Source: Glebionis coronaria
Taxonomy: Eukaryota; Streptophyta; Magnoliopsida; Asterales; Asteraceae
NCBI GenBank assembly: GCA_025667525.1
Contig: CM046878.1
Coordinates: forward strand, 518,328,274-518,392,273
Length of the DNA stretch: 64,000 nt
Direction: 5' to 3'
The notes under the pieces were generated by a model, which searched no databases, was not told the origin of the DNA, and saw only the letters and a program-made list of their open reading frames with translations. This document shows, piece after piece, positions 44,849-55,204 of the stretch. A program made the translations under genes and the position numbers. Positions within the stretch are counted from its first letter, which is position 1; each line of letters opens with the position of its first letter.

Positions 44849-46041
44849 CTAGCGTAACCTTTTTGTGGCATAAACCAATGATAAGACCAATTTCTCCATT
44901 GGTGAGTAATTCAGCTCTGGCCCTTGCAGCGCTCTGCTTATGAAGTAGACCGGAGTCTGGACTGAATCCCGATCAGTCATGAGAACTGCGCTTATTGCTC
45001 CATATGTAGCAGATAAGTACATGATTAGTTCCTCCTTAGGTCGCGGGGCGACTAGCATGGGCAGAGCCGCGAGATGTTGCTTGAGCTTCCCAAACGCTTC
45101 ATCCGCCTCTCTTGTCCAGCGAAAGTCTCCTTTCTTCAAGCACTTCTTGAGTGTTTTAAATAAAGGAAGTGACTTCTCTGCGGACTTTGATAAGAACCTA
45201 TTAAGACCGGTCAACTTTCCATTAAGTGATTGCACCTCTTTTAGTGTTCGAGGAGATGGTAGCTGTATCACGGCATCCATCTTTTCCGGACAAGGCCTGA
45301 TGTCGTTTGGATTAAACATATATCCAAGTAACATTCCTTCAATTGCTACAAACGTGCATTTTTTGGGATTCAGTTTCATGTTGATTTTCCTCAATGTGTT
45401 GATGTCTCTTGGACATCACGGAGGGGTTCGTCCTCCGTATGGCTTTTGATAACCAAGTCGTCCATGTAGACTTCAAGGTTACAGCCTATCTACGAGTCGA
45501 AGGCTTTGTCAACAAGTCACTGATATGTCGCCCCTGCGTTCTTGAGTCCGAACGGTATTTTTGTGTAACAATACACGCCCTGACTGGTATGGAACGCCGT
45601 TTTCTCCTCTTCTTCCTCCGCCATATGGATCTGATGGCATCCTTTATATGCGTTCAACAAGCATTTAAAAGAGTACCCGCATAAGGGTTCCACCTTCCAA
45701 TCGATTTCTGCTAACGGATAGCAATCTTGCGGGCAAGCTTTGTTCAAGTCTGTAAAGTCCACACACCTGCGGCAGCTTCCATCATGCTTCTTGACCATGA
45801 CCCGATTAGAGAGCCACTCATGGTAATAGACCTCATGCATAATTCATGCGTCCACCAGTTTCTGTACCTCGTCCAGTATTACCTGGCTGCATTCTGGTGC
45901 TTGACCATACTTTTTTTGTTTAACAGGGGGATATCCAGGGCAGATTTGAAGCTTATGTTCTGCGATCGAACTCGATATACCCGTCATATGCTTTGGTTCC
46001 CATGCAAATATATCGAGGTTTGCTTTTAGGAGAGAGCACAT
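44849..46041 (-). pseudogene. Tat reverse transcriptase and first RNase H
   Basis: Pieces at 45844-46041 (FAWEPKHMTGI), 45517-45840 (CVDFTDLNKACP, IPFGLKNAGATYQ) and 44849-45394 (palm end, thumb and connection, NGKLTGLNRFLSKS) follow in order. The catalytic YMDD codons are intact at 45457-45468 between the second and third pieces. Stops and frame changes separate the pieces, so no enzyme is made. Confidence 0.83.
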
Positions 46042-46083
46042 AGCCTTCTTTCCTTTTTCAGAGAAGGTTCCCCCGATAGCTAC

Positions 46084-47034
46084 CTATTGTTTCGGATATT
46101 CAGGGTGGATTACCACCTTCCAATTGGGGGGTGGTGATCCTTCCTTTATAGGAGCTGGCTGGATTGGTGTTGTCACGGCGTGACATTCCGATGCCAGCAT
46201 AATTGAATCGTAAATGGTGACAATTCCCCCTTCGACCGTGAATTTAATCATGTCATGTGCCGTGGACGGGACTGCCCGTATGGCTAGGATACTTGGTCTT
46301 CCAATAATACCATTGTATGGAGAATGTGAACGTATCACCATAAAGTTCATCAACGCCATGGTGGAATGATCTTTATCTCCAATGGTTACCAACAAACGTA
46401 GTTGTCCTATCGGCCATATAGTGTCTCCACTGAAGCCAATGAGCGGCGACGTGGCCGGCATCAATTGGCTTTTGATTTCTAGTCGTAGTTGTACGAAGCA
46501 GTGTTCGTAGAGTACTTCCGCCGATGATCCTCCATCCACATACATACGGCGAACGTTATGGGTTCCAATGCTTACCTCAACCGTGAAAGGTGCATCAACC
46601 ACGTTGCTCGTCGTGATATGAGGGAATGAGATTTCCTTGCCGTGTGAAATTTTTTGACTAACTTTCTGTTTCGTCCGGTGCTGCCGTGATTGAACCATGT
46701 ATATGGTCATGGGCTTATCCTTTTGGGAATCTTTTTTGTCATACTTTTTGTTATCCTTCACAACCTTCCAATCCTTAACCAGTTGTTTGAGTTTCCTTGA
46801 TTTAATCAGCGACTCTATATGCTTCTTGAGCTGAATGCACTCCTCCGTGCCGTGACCTTTGTCATTATGGAACTCGCAGAAGCGAGTGCCTTGACGACGA
46901 TCGACTCGAGTTGTCATTGGGGGAGGTCTTGGAAAATTTACTCCTTTTGTTAATAAGATATCTCGGTAAGTCATCTCTAGAGGGGTGAACTTATCATCCG
47001 ACCGTCCTCCTTTTGCTTGATTTTTGTAATCCAA
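46084..47034 (-). pseudogene. Tat gag C-terminus and aspartic protease
   Basis: A 316-residue open frame holds a zinc-knuckle-like CEFHNDKGHGTEEC at about residues 53-66 and a protease with VDGGSSAEVLYEHC (active site DGGS) at about residues 166-180 and GIIGRPSI further on. It is the longest undamaged piece of this element but lacks a start context of its own, being part of the gag-pol polyprotein. Confidence 0.82.
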
Positions 47035-47234
47035 GCTCCTCCCATTGTTGTGGTTACCTTGGCCACTTGATTGCCTTCTAGGCTGATCGTTTGATCGATA
47101 GCCGTGGTTCCCTTTTGTGAGGTAAGATGCAGCAACCGCGGTCTCTCATTCTACAAAATTTCAAACCCTTTCCATGAGTTCATCAAACTTCTCCGGACGT
47201 TTATCGTTGAGGTGCCTAATTAGCTCCTTGTCCG

Positions 47235-48310
47235 TTATGGCGTACATGTAGTCGGAGATTTTAAGGAGCTCTGGCACGCTTTTGTGCGCATACATTCATC
47301 ATTAAAACGCTCCGTGAAGTCTTCCATGGACTCCCCACGCCTTTGTTTGACTGTCGCCAATGAGACCGGATCTCTATTATACTTCTTTCGCTGAGTATAA
47401 CTGTTTTGAAACGTTGTGCGCAATTTATCGAAGCTGTTGATGCTTCTATGGGGGAGCTTCTCAAACCAGTCGCGCGCATTGCCTATCAAGGTCGAATTAA
47501 ACATCTGGCACCATATGGGCATCGTACATCGTTTAATTTTAGCCTGTGGGTCAAACACCTTTAGGTGATCCTCCGGATCACCAGATCCGTCGTAGGTTTT
47601 GATGCTCGCCGGCATGCGCAGCTTCTTTTCCTCAGAATAGTTCCGTATACGAAGAGTAAAGGCGTCCACCCTCTCGCTACACCATGGGAGGGAGAGATCT
47701 TCCTCCTCTTCCTCATGATATTAGGTATCGTCGTAGCGTCCTTCGTCATCCGAAGGTTCAGGGGTGGAATACCTAGGTCGGCGACGTCTGGGGTGATGAT
47801 CATCTGAATCAGACCCCGAAGGGTCGTGATAGGCTGGTTTTACCCCACCTTTCGATTGGTTACGATAACCACTTTTGTGATAATGTGGCGATTATCCACA
47901 AGAGTTTCCAACACCGGACGTCTAATGGAGTCGTTGGATTTATCCCCATTTCCCTGGGCTTCTTGCAATTCTTGCATGATGCGATCCCCTGTGCGCTCGA
48001 ACACATTCCATGCTCGAGGTGGTTCCTCGAAGAGAGGCTGTTCCTGAGCCCGTGCCTTCCTCCCCCTCTTTCGAGCTTGAGGGGGAGTTCCGTACGCGGC
48101 GCTGCTGAAGTTAAGTCTGGCTTGGAGGTTCCTTCCCAGATTTAACCTTGCCGAGATGCCCGGAAGGATTCTATCGAAATTTTGAGTAAGTACGCTTTGG
48201 AGATCCTCATCATCGAGTGAACCAACTTTCAATTCTGCCTCGACCACTGGTGGCTTTTGTGGCTCCTTAGTAGGGGCCTTTGGCGCAGCTCCCGGGTCAG
48301 GATTATCCAA
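47235..48310 (-). pseudogene. Tat gag
   Basis: The N-terminal frame 47840-48310 (156 residues, Pro- and charge-rich) begins about 200 bases after the primer-binding site and ends in a frame change. The capsid domain follows at 47235-47669, with FNSTLIGNARDWFEKLP and RRGESMEDFTERFNDE segments typical of gypsy Gag. The frames are offset, so the protein is broken. Confidence 0.8.
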
Positions 48311-48505
48311 AGTGATGGTTGGTGGTTGGGTATTATCGGACGTTCCTGCCCTACCGAGAGACTGAATTCAGTCCTCCTGTTTGGCCACCAGAGGGCTGGG
48401 TTGAGGTGATTATCCCATCACCCGCGGACTTCTGATTCCCAGGATTCGTGTTCCTTGGGTTTTCCTAAAAGTGTCCCTTCGTCATTGGTAGAGTTTAGTG
48501 TAGGG

Positions 48506-48522
48506 TCCCATGGATGGCGCCT
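48506..48522 (-). other. Primer-binding site of the Tat-type element
   Basis: The minus strand reads AGGCGCCATCCATGGGA three bases after the LTR end, a variant of the TGGCGCC-type site used by Tat elements, with the first T changed to A. Confidence 0.65.
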
Positions 48523-48525
48523 AAT

Positions 48526-49074
48526 TGTTGATACAAAAGTTGGATGATCCTTGCTTGATCTAAATTAGGCTTAATTCGGATATGTGGGGCCCTGGCTCTT
48601 GCACCAAGTGAACTTATTGCTGGGATCCTGCACACTAAAACAACACGCGTTAAGCTTACAGTGGGAACGTATCCCACGATTAGACTCTGGCGTGAGAGTA
48701 AGTAATCGATTTAGGGTTATGAATCGGCTATAGATTGAGAGTATGAAGACCTTTGTGGAACCCTTGGGGGTTCCTTATATAGGCGGTGAAACCCTAATGG
48801 GCTGCCACCGATGCTTCGGCCCCAACCAAAGGATAAGTGCCATAATTAGTTTTATGGTTAGTGTATATCCTCTACTTTAGGGTAAATCCCAATCCTAATA
48901 GGGTTGTGATTCTGTCTAACCCTGCACCGGCCGTGGGCCGCATACATCTATGCGACCACTGTTCATTTGAAGCCCATAAGCTTAAATGACATTAATCTAA
49001 CCCATCAGTGACGGGCAGATGCGGTAGTACCCGTGGGCCGGGTCCAAGACCCCGTTGGGGACTATACATCATCA
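48526..49074 (-). repeat. 5' LTR of the Tat-type element
   Basis: About 549 bp, on the minus strand starting TGATGATG and ending CAACA. The right edge abuts sequence that is continuous with 43838 in the uninterrupted Tekay copy (58838). A TATATAAGG-like TATA box appears on the minus strand near 48775. No partner LTR is in the window. Confidence 0.7.
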
Positions 49075-49649
49075 ACTCCATCTCCCACAGATGTGCGTGT
49101 TCCGAGTTTTTCTTTTTCCGATACTCCTAAAGTACAAGAATATTTCTCACATCAAACTGAAGTGATGAATAGTGTACCTTTACCTACGTCTCAATTTTTG
49201 TTACCTGCAGATCTTTATTCGTCACTCAATTGAAGTCGTGAAGAGCCTTATGAAACTAAAGAAGACTCTAGAGCATGGATTATGGAAAAGCACGACAAGC
49301 AATTGTCCGTTATTGCTAGTCATCTTGATGAATATCCCTTGAATCTTTTAGATTAGTGGAAAGGAATATTAGGAATCTGATAAGAGGAAGGAAGGAGAAT
49401 GAAGAGCACATTAGTCAGTTGGAATATAAAGTGGACGTTACTCGACACCATAATATTAGACTGAGTAGAAGGATGCATGCTCATGAAATGAATATGACAA
49501 GACTAGAGAAGGAGAATACTCAACTGAAAGAAGGACTTACGAGGACTAGGCTTAATTTAGAATTACTCATCAATGATTTTAAAACAACTCAACAATCTAA
49601 CTTCAGATATATTTTGGACAAAATTGAGGAGATTAAAATGGGAAATTAA
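49075..49649 (+). pseudogene. Remainder of Tekay 1 coiled-coil ORF
   Basis: It continues the frame begun at 43779 (SPTDVRVPSFSF, VQEYFSHQTEVMNS), has a stop at 49230 and a frame change before 49356, then reads a heptad-rich stretch to 49649 (HISQLEYKVDV, MTRLEKENTQLKEGL). The product would be about 210 residues with a C-terminal coiled coil, encoded ahead of gag. Its role is unknown. Confidence 0.75.
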
Positions 49650-49967
49650 TCTTATAAATCTAGTTTCAGTTTGTAAGATATGTACAATTTTTTGTTTATG
49701 TAACAAAGATGCTTATCGTGTACATATAAACGATAAGTTGTTCATAAATAAAAGAAGTGTGCGTTGTTCTAAAAAATTCTTGTAATCTTATTTAAATCTT
49801 TATCGTCATTCATATTATGAATCCTCGTAAATGAGTTAATGAATCCTTCAATATGAAATGATCGAAAGAACTAAGAATAATCTATGATATAATTAATAAA
49901 TTCCATACTCCACGTATGAAAATTTAAGATAAAAATCATTCTTATCGAGTATTATTATATTGGTAGG
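49650..49967 (+). other. Spacer between the coiled-coil ORF and gag
   Basis: About 320 AT-rich bases without a believable frame. The equivalent spacer in the second copy is 59417-59701. Confidence 0.55.
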
Positions 49968-51059
49968 ATGGCTCATACGAGAGCATCAACATCTGCGACA
50001 GCAAATATGACACATGAAGAAATACGACAACTGGTTGCTGAGAGTGTGACTGCAGCTTTGCAAGCACAAGCCTCCAATGTAGCTAGCGCAAGTAACAGAA
50101 ATGCTGCTAGGAGAGAAGTTCCGATAGAGAAAAAATGTACTTATAAAGATTTCATGAACTGTCAGCTTTTTAACTATAAAGGATCTAAAGGAGCTGTTGG
50201 ACTTATTCGCTGGTTCGAGAGAACTGAATCAGTATTTGTTCGCAGTGACTGTTCTAAAGATTGTAAAGTGAAATTTGCTATGGGTACGCTGATACAAGAA
50301 GCTTTGTCTTGGTGGAATGCTTGTGCACAACACATTGGGATAGAACAAGCTTATCATACTCCCCAGAATAAATTTAAGAATCTGCTAGTTAAGAAGTATT
50401 TTCCTCGCAATGAGATTAGGAAAATGGAGGAAGAATTCTATAATCTAGTAGTAAAGGAAAATAATCTCAAAGTTTACATCCAAAGATTTCAAGAATTGGC
50501 ATTATTATGTCCTAATATGGTGCCTAATACTGAAAAATTGATGGAAGCTTTTATTTGAGGATTGCCTAAAAGCATAAAAGGGAACGTTACCGCCTCTAAA
50601 CCCCAAACTTTAGAGGAAGTCATCACCATTACTCAAAGATCAATGGATCAAGTGATAAGGTATACTCCTGTACAAGTGGTAGTTAATAATAAGAAGTTTG
50701 ATGATAGGAGGAGTTTTCCTGTTAATCATAATTTCCGGAAAAATAGTTTTCGTAACTATAATCAAGGCAATAATCATCAACAGCATAACAAAAGAAATGA
50801 TGTTTCTAAATTTTATGCTTCGAGCAATAGTTATAGTGGAAGACAACCCCTTTGTCAAAGGTGTTCTCTACATCACACAAGATTTTGCACTATCAAGTGT
50901 CAGAACTATGGAAAAATAGGACATCAGACAAGATTCTGCAGAAGTAAAGGATTAACTACTGGAAGTAATCATATTCATGTAACTAAAGTTTGCCAAAACT
51001 ATGGAGAAAAAGGGCATCTGATGAATGAGTGCCATAAAGAGAGCAAAACCCGAGGATAA
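49968..51059 (+). pseudogene. Tekay 1 gag with two zinc knuckles
   Basis: The frame starts MAHTRASTSATANMTHEEIR and carries the gypsy capsid domain (GLIRWFERTESVF, EALSWWNA, PRNEIRKMEEEFYNL). A TGA at 50556-50558 replaces the GGA seen in the second copy; the frame continues from 50562. Two CCHC motifs follow (CQNYGKIGHQTRFC near 50903, CQNYGEKGHLMNEC near 50994), both with tyrosine where the second cysteine should be. A TAA at 51057 breaks the link to protease. Confidence 0.85.
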
Positions 51060-51464
51060 GCTTATTTGCTAAACGATACTCAACAAGATCAGAATACGGT
51101 TACGGGTATGTTTCATCTAAATCAATGTCTAGTTAAAGTAATATTTGACTCAGGAGCTGATAGAAGTTTCATATCTGTTAAAATTGTTGCTAAGTTAGAT
51201 ATTCCGATTGTTTCTTTGAATACTAAATATGATATAGAAATGGCCGACGGAAAAATAGTTAACACTAATACCGTTATTCGAGGATGTATCACTACTTTAT
51301 TACGTCAGTCCTTTGAAATCGATCTTATACCCATTAAGCTCGGTAGTGTTGACGTAGTCATTGGAATGGACTGGTTATCTAAAGAACATGCCAAAATTAT
51401 ATGTGACGAGAAAGCCGTTCATATTCCTATTAACGGTAAAGTTTTAATTATCCATGGTGAGTGA
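51060..51464 (+). pseudogene. Tekay 1 aspartic protease
   Basis: The frame contains [13 protein letters not shown], with the retropepsin active site DSG, and [15 protein letters not shown], the conserved distal segment. Position and order fit a gypsy protease between gag and RT. A TGA at 51462 replaces the CGA found in the second copy. Confidence 0.85.
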
Positions 51465-51479
51465 AGTAAGACTCGACTA

Positions 51480-52925
51480 AATCTCATATCGTGCCTTAAG
51501 ATAAATAAGTACGTATCCTGTGGTGGTCAAGTTTTCTTAGTCAAGTAACGGAAAAGGAAAAAAAAGAGAGGGGATTAGGAGATATTCCGATAGTTAGAGA
51601 ATTTCCCGAAGTAGTTCCTGAAGAATTACCAGGTTTGCCGCCTGAGCGTCAAGTTGAATTCCAAATTGATTTGATACCAGGATCAACACCAGTTGCTAAA
51701 GCGCCTTATCGATTAGTACCTTAGGAAATGCAAGAATTGTTAAGTCAAATCCAAGAACTAACTGATCGAGGATTTATTAGACCAGGTATATCGCCGTGGG
51801 GAGCTCTAGTCTTATTTGTGAAAAAGAAAGATGGATCTTTTAGGATGTGTATCGATTATCATGAGTTAAATAAAGTTACTATAAAGAATCGTTACCCATT
51901 ACCCAAAATCGACGATTTATTTGATCAACTCCAAGGATCAAGCGTATATTCGAAAATTGATTTACGGTCAGGTTATCATCAACTAAGAGTTAAGGAAGAG
52001 GATATTCCTAAAACTTCTTTCAGGACGCGGTATGGACATTATGAATTTCAAGTAATGCCTTTTGGTTTAACCAATGCACCAACTGTTTTCATGGATCTCA
52101 TGAACAGAGTGTGTAAGCCTTACTTGGATAAATTCGTAATCGTGTTTGTCGATGATATTCTTATCTACTCGTTATAGAGAAGAACATGCCAAGCATCTTG
52201 GTATAATTCTCGAATTACTTAAGAAGGAGAAGTTGTATGCTAAGATCTCGAAGTACGAATTTTGGATCGTTGTTGTTTAAATCTTAGTACATGTCATTGA
52301 TAGCCAAGGTATTCATAGGATCCTGCTAAGATTGAAGCGGTAAAGAATTGGGGTAAGCCTAGTATGCCTACGGAAATAAGACAATTTTTAGGACTTGCTG
52401 GGTATTACCGAAGATTTATCGAAGGTTTTTCAAAAATTGCTAAAGCTTTGACTAAATTGACTCAGAAAAACAAACCGTTTAACTGGGGAGATAGTCAAGA
52501 AACAGCATTTCAATTATTGACGCGAAAGTTGTGTGAAGAACCTATCCTAGCATTACCATAAGGTAACGATGAATTTATCGTTTACTGTGATGCATCTATT
52601 CAAGGAATGGGAACAGTGCTTGTACAAAGGAATAAAGTTATTGCTTATGCATCAAGGCAACTTAAACCTAATGAGAAGAATTATACTACTCATGATCTAG
52701 AATTAGGAGCGGTGATATTTGCTCTTAAAATCTGGAGACATCACCTCTATGGTACGAAGTGTGTAGTATTTACTTATCATAAAAGTCTTCAATATATTCT
52801 TCATCATAAGGAATTGAATATGAGACAGCGATGTTGGTTAGAATTACTTGCTGATTACGATTGTGAAATTCGTTAGCACCCAGGTAAAGCCAATGTATTA
52901 GATGATGCTATAAGTCGAAAATAGC
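51480..52925 (+). pseudogene. Tekay 1 reverse transcriptase and RNase H
   Basis: The RT runs from VPEELPGLPPERQVEF (about 51615) through [39 protein letters not shown], and the catalytic FVDDILIYS at about 52146. Thumb and connection are frameshifted at 52180-52360; [13 protein letters not shown] is at 52388. RNase H follows ([30 protein letters not shown]; the DHKSL-type segment reads YHKSL). Stops at 51721, 52175, 52559 and 52874 make it dead. Confidence 0.85.
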
Positions 52926-53930
52926 GCGTTAAGCCATTACGAGTTAGATCATTAATGATAACTCTTTTACCGAAGTTACCTACCCAAATTCTCGAAGCGC
53001 AAGAAGAAGCACTTAAGGTAGAAAATGTAGGAGCTAAGAAGTTAAGAGGAATGGATAAAGAATTTGAAGTTCGTCAAAATGGAATTCATTGTATTAAAAA
53101 TCGTAGTTGGTTACCTGCCCATGGTAATTTATGAGATTTGATTATGCACGATTCTCATAAATCTAAGTATTCTATACATCCTGGTTCTGACAAGATGTAT
53201 CAAGATATGAAGAAACTCTATTGGTAGCCTAACATGAAGGCAATCATAGCAGAATACGTTAGTAAGTGTTTAACGTGGGCAAGAGTGAAAGTAGAGTATC
53301 AAAAACCATCCGGTCTATTGATACAACCAAAGATTCCAATATGGAAGTGGGAAAGAATTACGATGGATTTCGTGACTAAATTACCTAAGACATCAAATGG
53401 ACATGACACCATCTGGGTTATTGTTGATCGTCTTACAAAATCTGCGTGATTTCTTTCTATTAAAGAGACTGATAGTATGGAAACTCTTACAAGATTGTAC
53501 ATTAAAGAAATAATCTCTCAACACGGAGTGCTTGTATCTATTATCTCAAATCGTGATAGTCGTTTTATACATTTGTATTTTGGGGATCGATGTAAAATGC
53601 TTTAGGTACTCAATTAGACATGAGTACGGCGTATCATCCACAAACAGATGGACAAAGTGAAAGGACTATTCAAACTCTCGAAGATATGCTTAGAGCTTGT
53701 GTGATAGATTTTGGAAAAGGATGGGAGAAACATCTACAGTTAGTAGAATTATCTTATAACAATAGTTATCATGCTAGTATTAAAGCAGCGCCTTTCGAAG
53801 TAATTTATGGAAGAAAGTGCTGATCGCCTGTTTGCTGGGCCAAAGTTGGAGATGCTCAACTGACTGGACCAGAAATAATACATGAGACTACTGAAAAGAT
53901 TGTTCAAATTTGACAACGATTACAAGCTGC
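52926..53930 (+). pseudogene. Tekay 1 integrase core
   Basis: Zinc-binding region [16 protein letters not shown] near 53179, with its CxxC half damaged (CLTW then ARV). The core shows [13 protein letters not shown] with the first aspartate, SNRDSRF with the second and [20 protein letters not shown] with the glutamate. Stops at 53226, 53447 and 53821 lie inside. Confidence 0.82.
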
Positions 53931-53973
53931 ACAAGATAGACAAAGGAGTTACGCTAATACTAGACATAAACCT

Positions 53974-54426
53974 TTGGAATTTGCAGTAGGAGATCGTGTT
54001 ATGTTGAAAGTTTCGCCTCGTCAAGGAATTATTCGATTCGGAAAGAAAAAGAAACTGAATCCAAGGTATATAGGACCATTTAAAATAACCAAAAGAATTG
54101 TTCCTGTGGCATATAAACTAGAGCAACCTGAAGAGCTTAATAATGTTCACAATACTATTCATGTTTCAAATCTAAAGAAATGCTTATCTGATGAATCTCT
54201 CATCATACCGATGAAAGAACTTCAAATCGATGATAAGTTAAATTTTGTAGAAGAGCAGATAGAGATTATGGATAGAGAAGTGAAATGCTTGAAGCAGAAT
54301 CATATCCCAAAAGTTAAGGTACGATGGAACTCGAAGAGAGGACCTGAGTATACTTGGGAACGTGAAGATCAAATTCGAGCTAAATATCCGCATCTATTTT
54401 CTTTTGTTACCCCTAGTTCTAGCTAA
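53974..54426 (+). pseudogene. Tekay 1 integrase tail with chromodomain
   Basis: An open frame of 150 residues carries the GPFKI/VFHVS-type integrase tail (NPRYIGPFKI, NTIHVSNLKKC) and a C-terminal chromodomain-like segment (VKVRWNSKRGPEYTWE, then YPHLF). Chromodomains on integrases target chromatin marks and define chromoviruses. It ends 35 bases before the 3' LTR, with purine-rich AAAATAAGGGGAAGAGAC in between. Confidence 0.85.
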
Positions 54427-54461
54427 ATCTCAGGACGAGATTTAAAATAAGGGGAAGAGAC

Positions 54462-55204
54462 TGTAACATCCAGTAGTTTAGACTAATGTAATATCTATGT
54501 TTATAAATAAAGAGGTGATTTTACTAAGAAATATGGTACGTACACTATATATATATATCAAGTCTGAGTTCTAAAGATAACTATATGTACAAATAATGAA
54601 TAAGAATATCTCAAATACAACAAAGATACCCTATATAGCCATAGAAACCCTAGAAATCCCTTATAAACTAATATTTCAAGCAATACAACTACAAAGTAAC
54701 TATCTACTACTAGTATTATTAAACACTTTATACTAATTCTAATCTACCATATAAAGAAAAGGTAAATAATCACAAAACACTAATATTCACTAATCACAAG
54801 CAAATTACAAGAAAATGACCTAAAACCAAGATTAGCATATAAAATCCAATCTATAATGAATTAGACCCTAATCTTTTGCAAAAAATTATAAAACTCAACT
54901 AAGTAATAATATAATCATACTTTATCTTAAACTAAGTTACAAATTATTAAGGCATAAAGTACAAGTTTTCAAAGCATAGAACCTTAAGCTTACTTAAATA
55001 ACCCTAGAATATGATCAACCTATATAAACCCTTAAACTAAGAATGTAGAACCCATAGAAGTCATAAACATATCATATAAGACTTGGAATAAGTGTACATT
55101 AAGATACAACCCTAATTACCCGAAATAGAAAGTCCTTAGGCTTAATGATATAGAAACCCTTATATTAAGAAATCTACATGGAATCATAACCTAGTCTTTT
55201 AGGA
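54462..55204 (+). repeat. 3' LTR of Tekay 1, first 743 bp
   Basis: The LTR starts TGTAACATCC right after the polypurine tract and matches 38480-39293. It stops at CTTTTAGGA, where the LTR of the second Tekay element begins; the rest of this LTR should lie beyond the window. Confidence 0.85.

Larger units (their letters stand above)
43839..49074 (-). mobile_element. 5' half of a Tat-type Ty3/gypsy element
   Basis: In minus orientation: LTR (48526-49074), primer-binding site (about 48506-48522), gag, protease, RT, RNase H and the start of integrase, which ends abruptly in the zinc-binding region at 43839. The second half and the other LTR are missing. The RNase H is of the extra type found after RT in Tat elements, with TDGSS and NNEAEYEALI motifs. 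The base composition is noticeably more GC-rich than the surrounding Tekay sequence. The left breakpoint carries a short repeated TCTCGATGCATA, suggesting a deletion or template switch. Confidence 0.85.
38480..55204 (+). mobile_element. Tekay-type chromovirus 1 (Ty3/gypsy), interrupted
   Basis: 5' LTR (38480-41930), tRNA-Met primer-binding site, a coiled-coil ORF, gag, protease, RT, RNase H, integrase with chromodomain, polypurine tract (about 54444-54461) and the first 743 bp of the 3' LTR (54462-55204) are all in plus orientation. It has taken in a solo LTR (42005-43688) and a Tat fragment (43839-49074), and a second Tekay element enters its 3' LTR at 55205. The chromodomain tail and LTRs over 3 kb place it in the Tekay branch. 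Coding regions carry many stops. Confidence 0.88.
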
